A stretch of 64,000 bases of DNA. Origin: CALVGQ01 sp964369385 (GTDB lineage: Bacteria; Bacillota_I; Bacilli_A; Erysipelotrichales; Erysipelotrichaceae). The DNA lies in assembly GCA_964369385.1 (NCBI GenBank), contig CAYJEY010000004.1, forward strand, positions 1 through 64,000, written 5' to 3'. This document shows, piece after piece, positions 63,012-64,000 of the stretch (its first letter is position 1; each line of letters begins with the position of its first letter). The notes beneath the pieces were generated by a model. That model saw only the letters and a list, made by a program, of their open reading frames with translations, was not told the origin of the DNA and did no database searches. Made by a program: the position numbers and the translations under genes.

Positions 63012-63633
63012 CAAAATTTGTCCATGACTTTCGTGCTTTTATCGGTTTCTCAATAGACGATTGATTAAGTACAGACATAATCCATGCCATGTTTTCACCG
63101 AGTACTTCTAGAATTTGAACACCTTCAATGTCCTCATTAATTTCTCCTGGCTCATTGCCATGTACTACTGTCCAATAATTGGAAGTAGGCATCACCATTT
63201 CAGAGTACTGAAGATACTTATTCAATTCATCGACAGCTTGAATTCCTCCACTACGACGAACGGCTGCAATACTTGCGCCGACCTTATGTCGCACAAGATT
63301 TCCATTCACTCCACAGACCATGAAAAAGCGGTCTAAGAAGCTTTTCATTGTCCCATTAATTCCAGCATAGTATACTGGACTTCCTAATAAGATTCCATCA
63401 GCTTCTTTTGCTTTTTGAATAATTTCTGATAACTCATCTTGATATACTGGGCAAGTTTCATTTTTAAGCTTACCACAAGCACCACAACCAATACATCCTT
63501 GAAACTTTTTTGATCCAATTTGAACAATTTCCATTTCAATTCCTTTTTGAGCTAGTTTCTTTCCAACAATACTCAATGCTTGATACGTATTTCCTTTTAT
63601 TTTAGGGCTTCCATTAAATGCAATTACTTTCAA
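63004..63633 (-). CDS. Flavodoxin-fold NADPH-dependent FMN reductase-like protein
   Basis: Flavoprotein of about 209 residues. The opening KVIAFNGSPKIKGNTYQAL is the flavin phosphate loop, IGCGACGKL(x4)CPVYQDEL gives a short Cys cluster, and LLGSPVYYAGINGTMKSFLDR is the second flavin site. The Cys set resembles the iron-sulfur flavoprotein-like group. I prefer the TTG start at 63633 because GAGG lies nine bases before it and the protein then begins at the family's usual position; ATG 63648 or 63651 with a poor ribosome site are alternatives. It lies 25 bases after the pilin-like gene. Confidence 0.82.
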   Translation of the reverse strand: MKVIAFNGSPKIKGNTYQALSIVGKKLAQKGIEMEIVQIGSKKFQGCIGCGACGKLKNETCPVYQDELSEIIQKAKEADGILLGSPVYYAGINGTMKSFLDRFFMVCGVNGNLVRHKVGASIAAVRRSGGIQAVDELNKYLQYSEMVMPTSNYWTVVHGNEPGEINEDIEGVQILEVLGENMAWIMSVLNQSSIEKPIKARKSWTNFVR

Positions 63634-63658
63634 TTTATTATTCCTCATCATTTCTTTT

Positions 63659-64000
63659 TTAAGGCGTTGGTGTAACATTTAGTCCTAGTTCAATCCAGCG
63701 ATTTGGATCAGCAGTAACCACAGCACCTTTAGATAATGCAATCTCTCCAGTAGATGTATTTACATGAAAAGAAAGATTTCCAGCGTTTCCAAGAGTTGAC
63801 TCTGCATCTTGGTATGGCGTTTGCCACCATTGTGAATTATCAATGTGTGTTGCAGTAGTACCATCAAGTATCATAAATACATTATCAGCAAAAGCTTTTA
63901 AATCATTAATATCACCTGAAGTACCAAGTACGTTTTTATCAGGGTCGCTGTCATTAAATACAGATGTACGCCATCCATCATTATGTCGAATTATAATTGA
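63659..64000 (-). CDS. Pilin-like protein, C-terminal part (cut by window edge)
   Basis: The reading frame is open from the window edge to a TAA at 63659, so the gene starts beyond the right end (114 codons here, including the stop). The translated tail resembles the soluble domains of the pilins at 27.5-29.8 kb: LSFHVNTSTGEIALSKG corresponds to LSFTIDIDTGKVTV of the first pilin, and the terminus NRWIELGLN to GWVELLKN of the third. It runs on as VTPTP. The segment upstream (WRTSVFNDSDPDKNVLG) has no match. A minor or alternative pilin is the best reading; the N-terminal helix is outside the window and unverified. Confidence 0.6.
   Translation of the reverse strand, partial: SIIIRHNDGWRTSVFNDSDPDKNVLGTSGDINDLKAFADNVFMILDGTTATHIDNSQWWQTPYQDAESTLGNAGNLSFHVNTSTGEIALSKGAVVTADPNRWIELGLNVTPTP

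Noticed and set aside
1..64000. CRISPR arrays, insertion sequences, tRNA or rRNA genes
   Set aside because: No regularly spaced repeats, transposase-like frames, terminal inverted repeats of IS type or tRNA-like cloverleaf segments were seen.

Overview
The window comes from a low-GC Gram-positive bacterium (Bacillota). Supporting signs are AT-rich DNA, GGAGG-type ribosome sites, intrinsic hairpin terminators after most transcription units, a ligA-camS-gatCAB block, lipoproteins of Gram-positive type, a CadC-like ArsR regulator and a PyrR-type RNA leader. A complete type IV pilus locus and the acyl-CoA dehydratase activase genes would suit an anaerobic or fermentative relative of the Erysipelotrichia, Culicoidibacter or Clostridia. 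That placement is inference. Most genes are on the minus strand; only 42.6-43.0 kb and 58.3-61.9 kb read plus.

Region by region. 0.2-6.4 kb: DNA ligase, a CamS lipoprotein and the GatCAB tRNA amidotransferase in one operon. 6.5-15.7 kb: housekeeping genes (FMN-dependent hydroxy-acid oxidase, DEDD exonuclease, ArsR regulator, RluA pseudouridine synthase, asparagine synthetase, a pyrophosphatase-like protein, cardiolipin synthase, an ABC exporter). 15.8-34.3 kb: the main accessory block, a type IV pilus gene set of pilB, pilT, pilC, four tandem major-pilin genes, pilD, a pilM-pilN fusion, pilO, three minor pseudopilins, a PilX-like protein and a 1342-residue secreted protein. 34.6-38.8 kb: a two-gene acyl-CoA dehydratase activase/reductase system. 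38.9-42.3 kb: a membrane/redox operon. 42.7-48.0 kb: a cytochrome-b5-like lipoprotein, adenine deaminase, a diguanylate cyclase, and a symporter preceded by a PyrR-type attenuator. 48.0-54.5 kb: MFS transporter, nitroreductase, CoA-binding protein and a 1452-residue GGDEF/EAL protein. 54.7-62.9 kb: XRE regulator, DUF349 protein, alpha-glucosidase with a divergent AraC regulator, TetR regulator with a cation/proton antiporter, PepSY protein, Na/Ca exchanger. 63.0-64.0 kb: a flavin reductase-like protein and the tail of a fifth pilin-like gene cut by the window edge.

How the parts fit. The pilus genes give a full assembly and retraction machine. PilB begins with an MshEN domain, a fold known to bind cyclic di-GMP, and the window also holds one diguanylate cyclase and one GGDEF/EAL hybrid, so second-messenger control of the pili is plausible. 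Four pilin genes with nearly identical 5' halves and divergent 3' halves, plus a fifth pilin-like tail elsewhere, suggest a diversifying pilin family. The least expected regulatory signal is the leader of the symporter gene at 46.5-47.8 kb, which has a promoter, an exact match to the PyrR RNA consensus and a terminator in the right order for pyrimidine-controlled attenuation.
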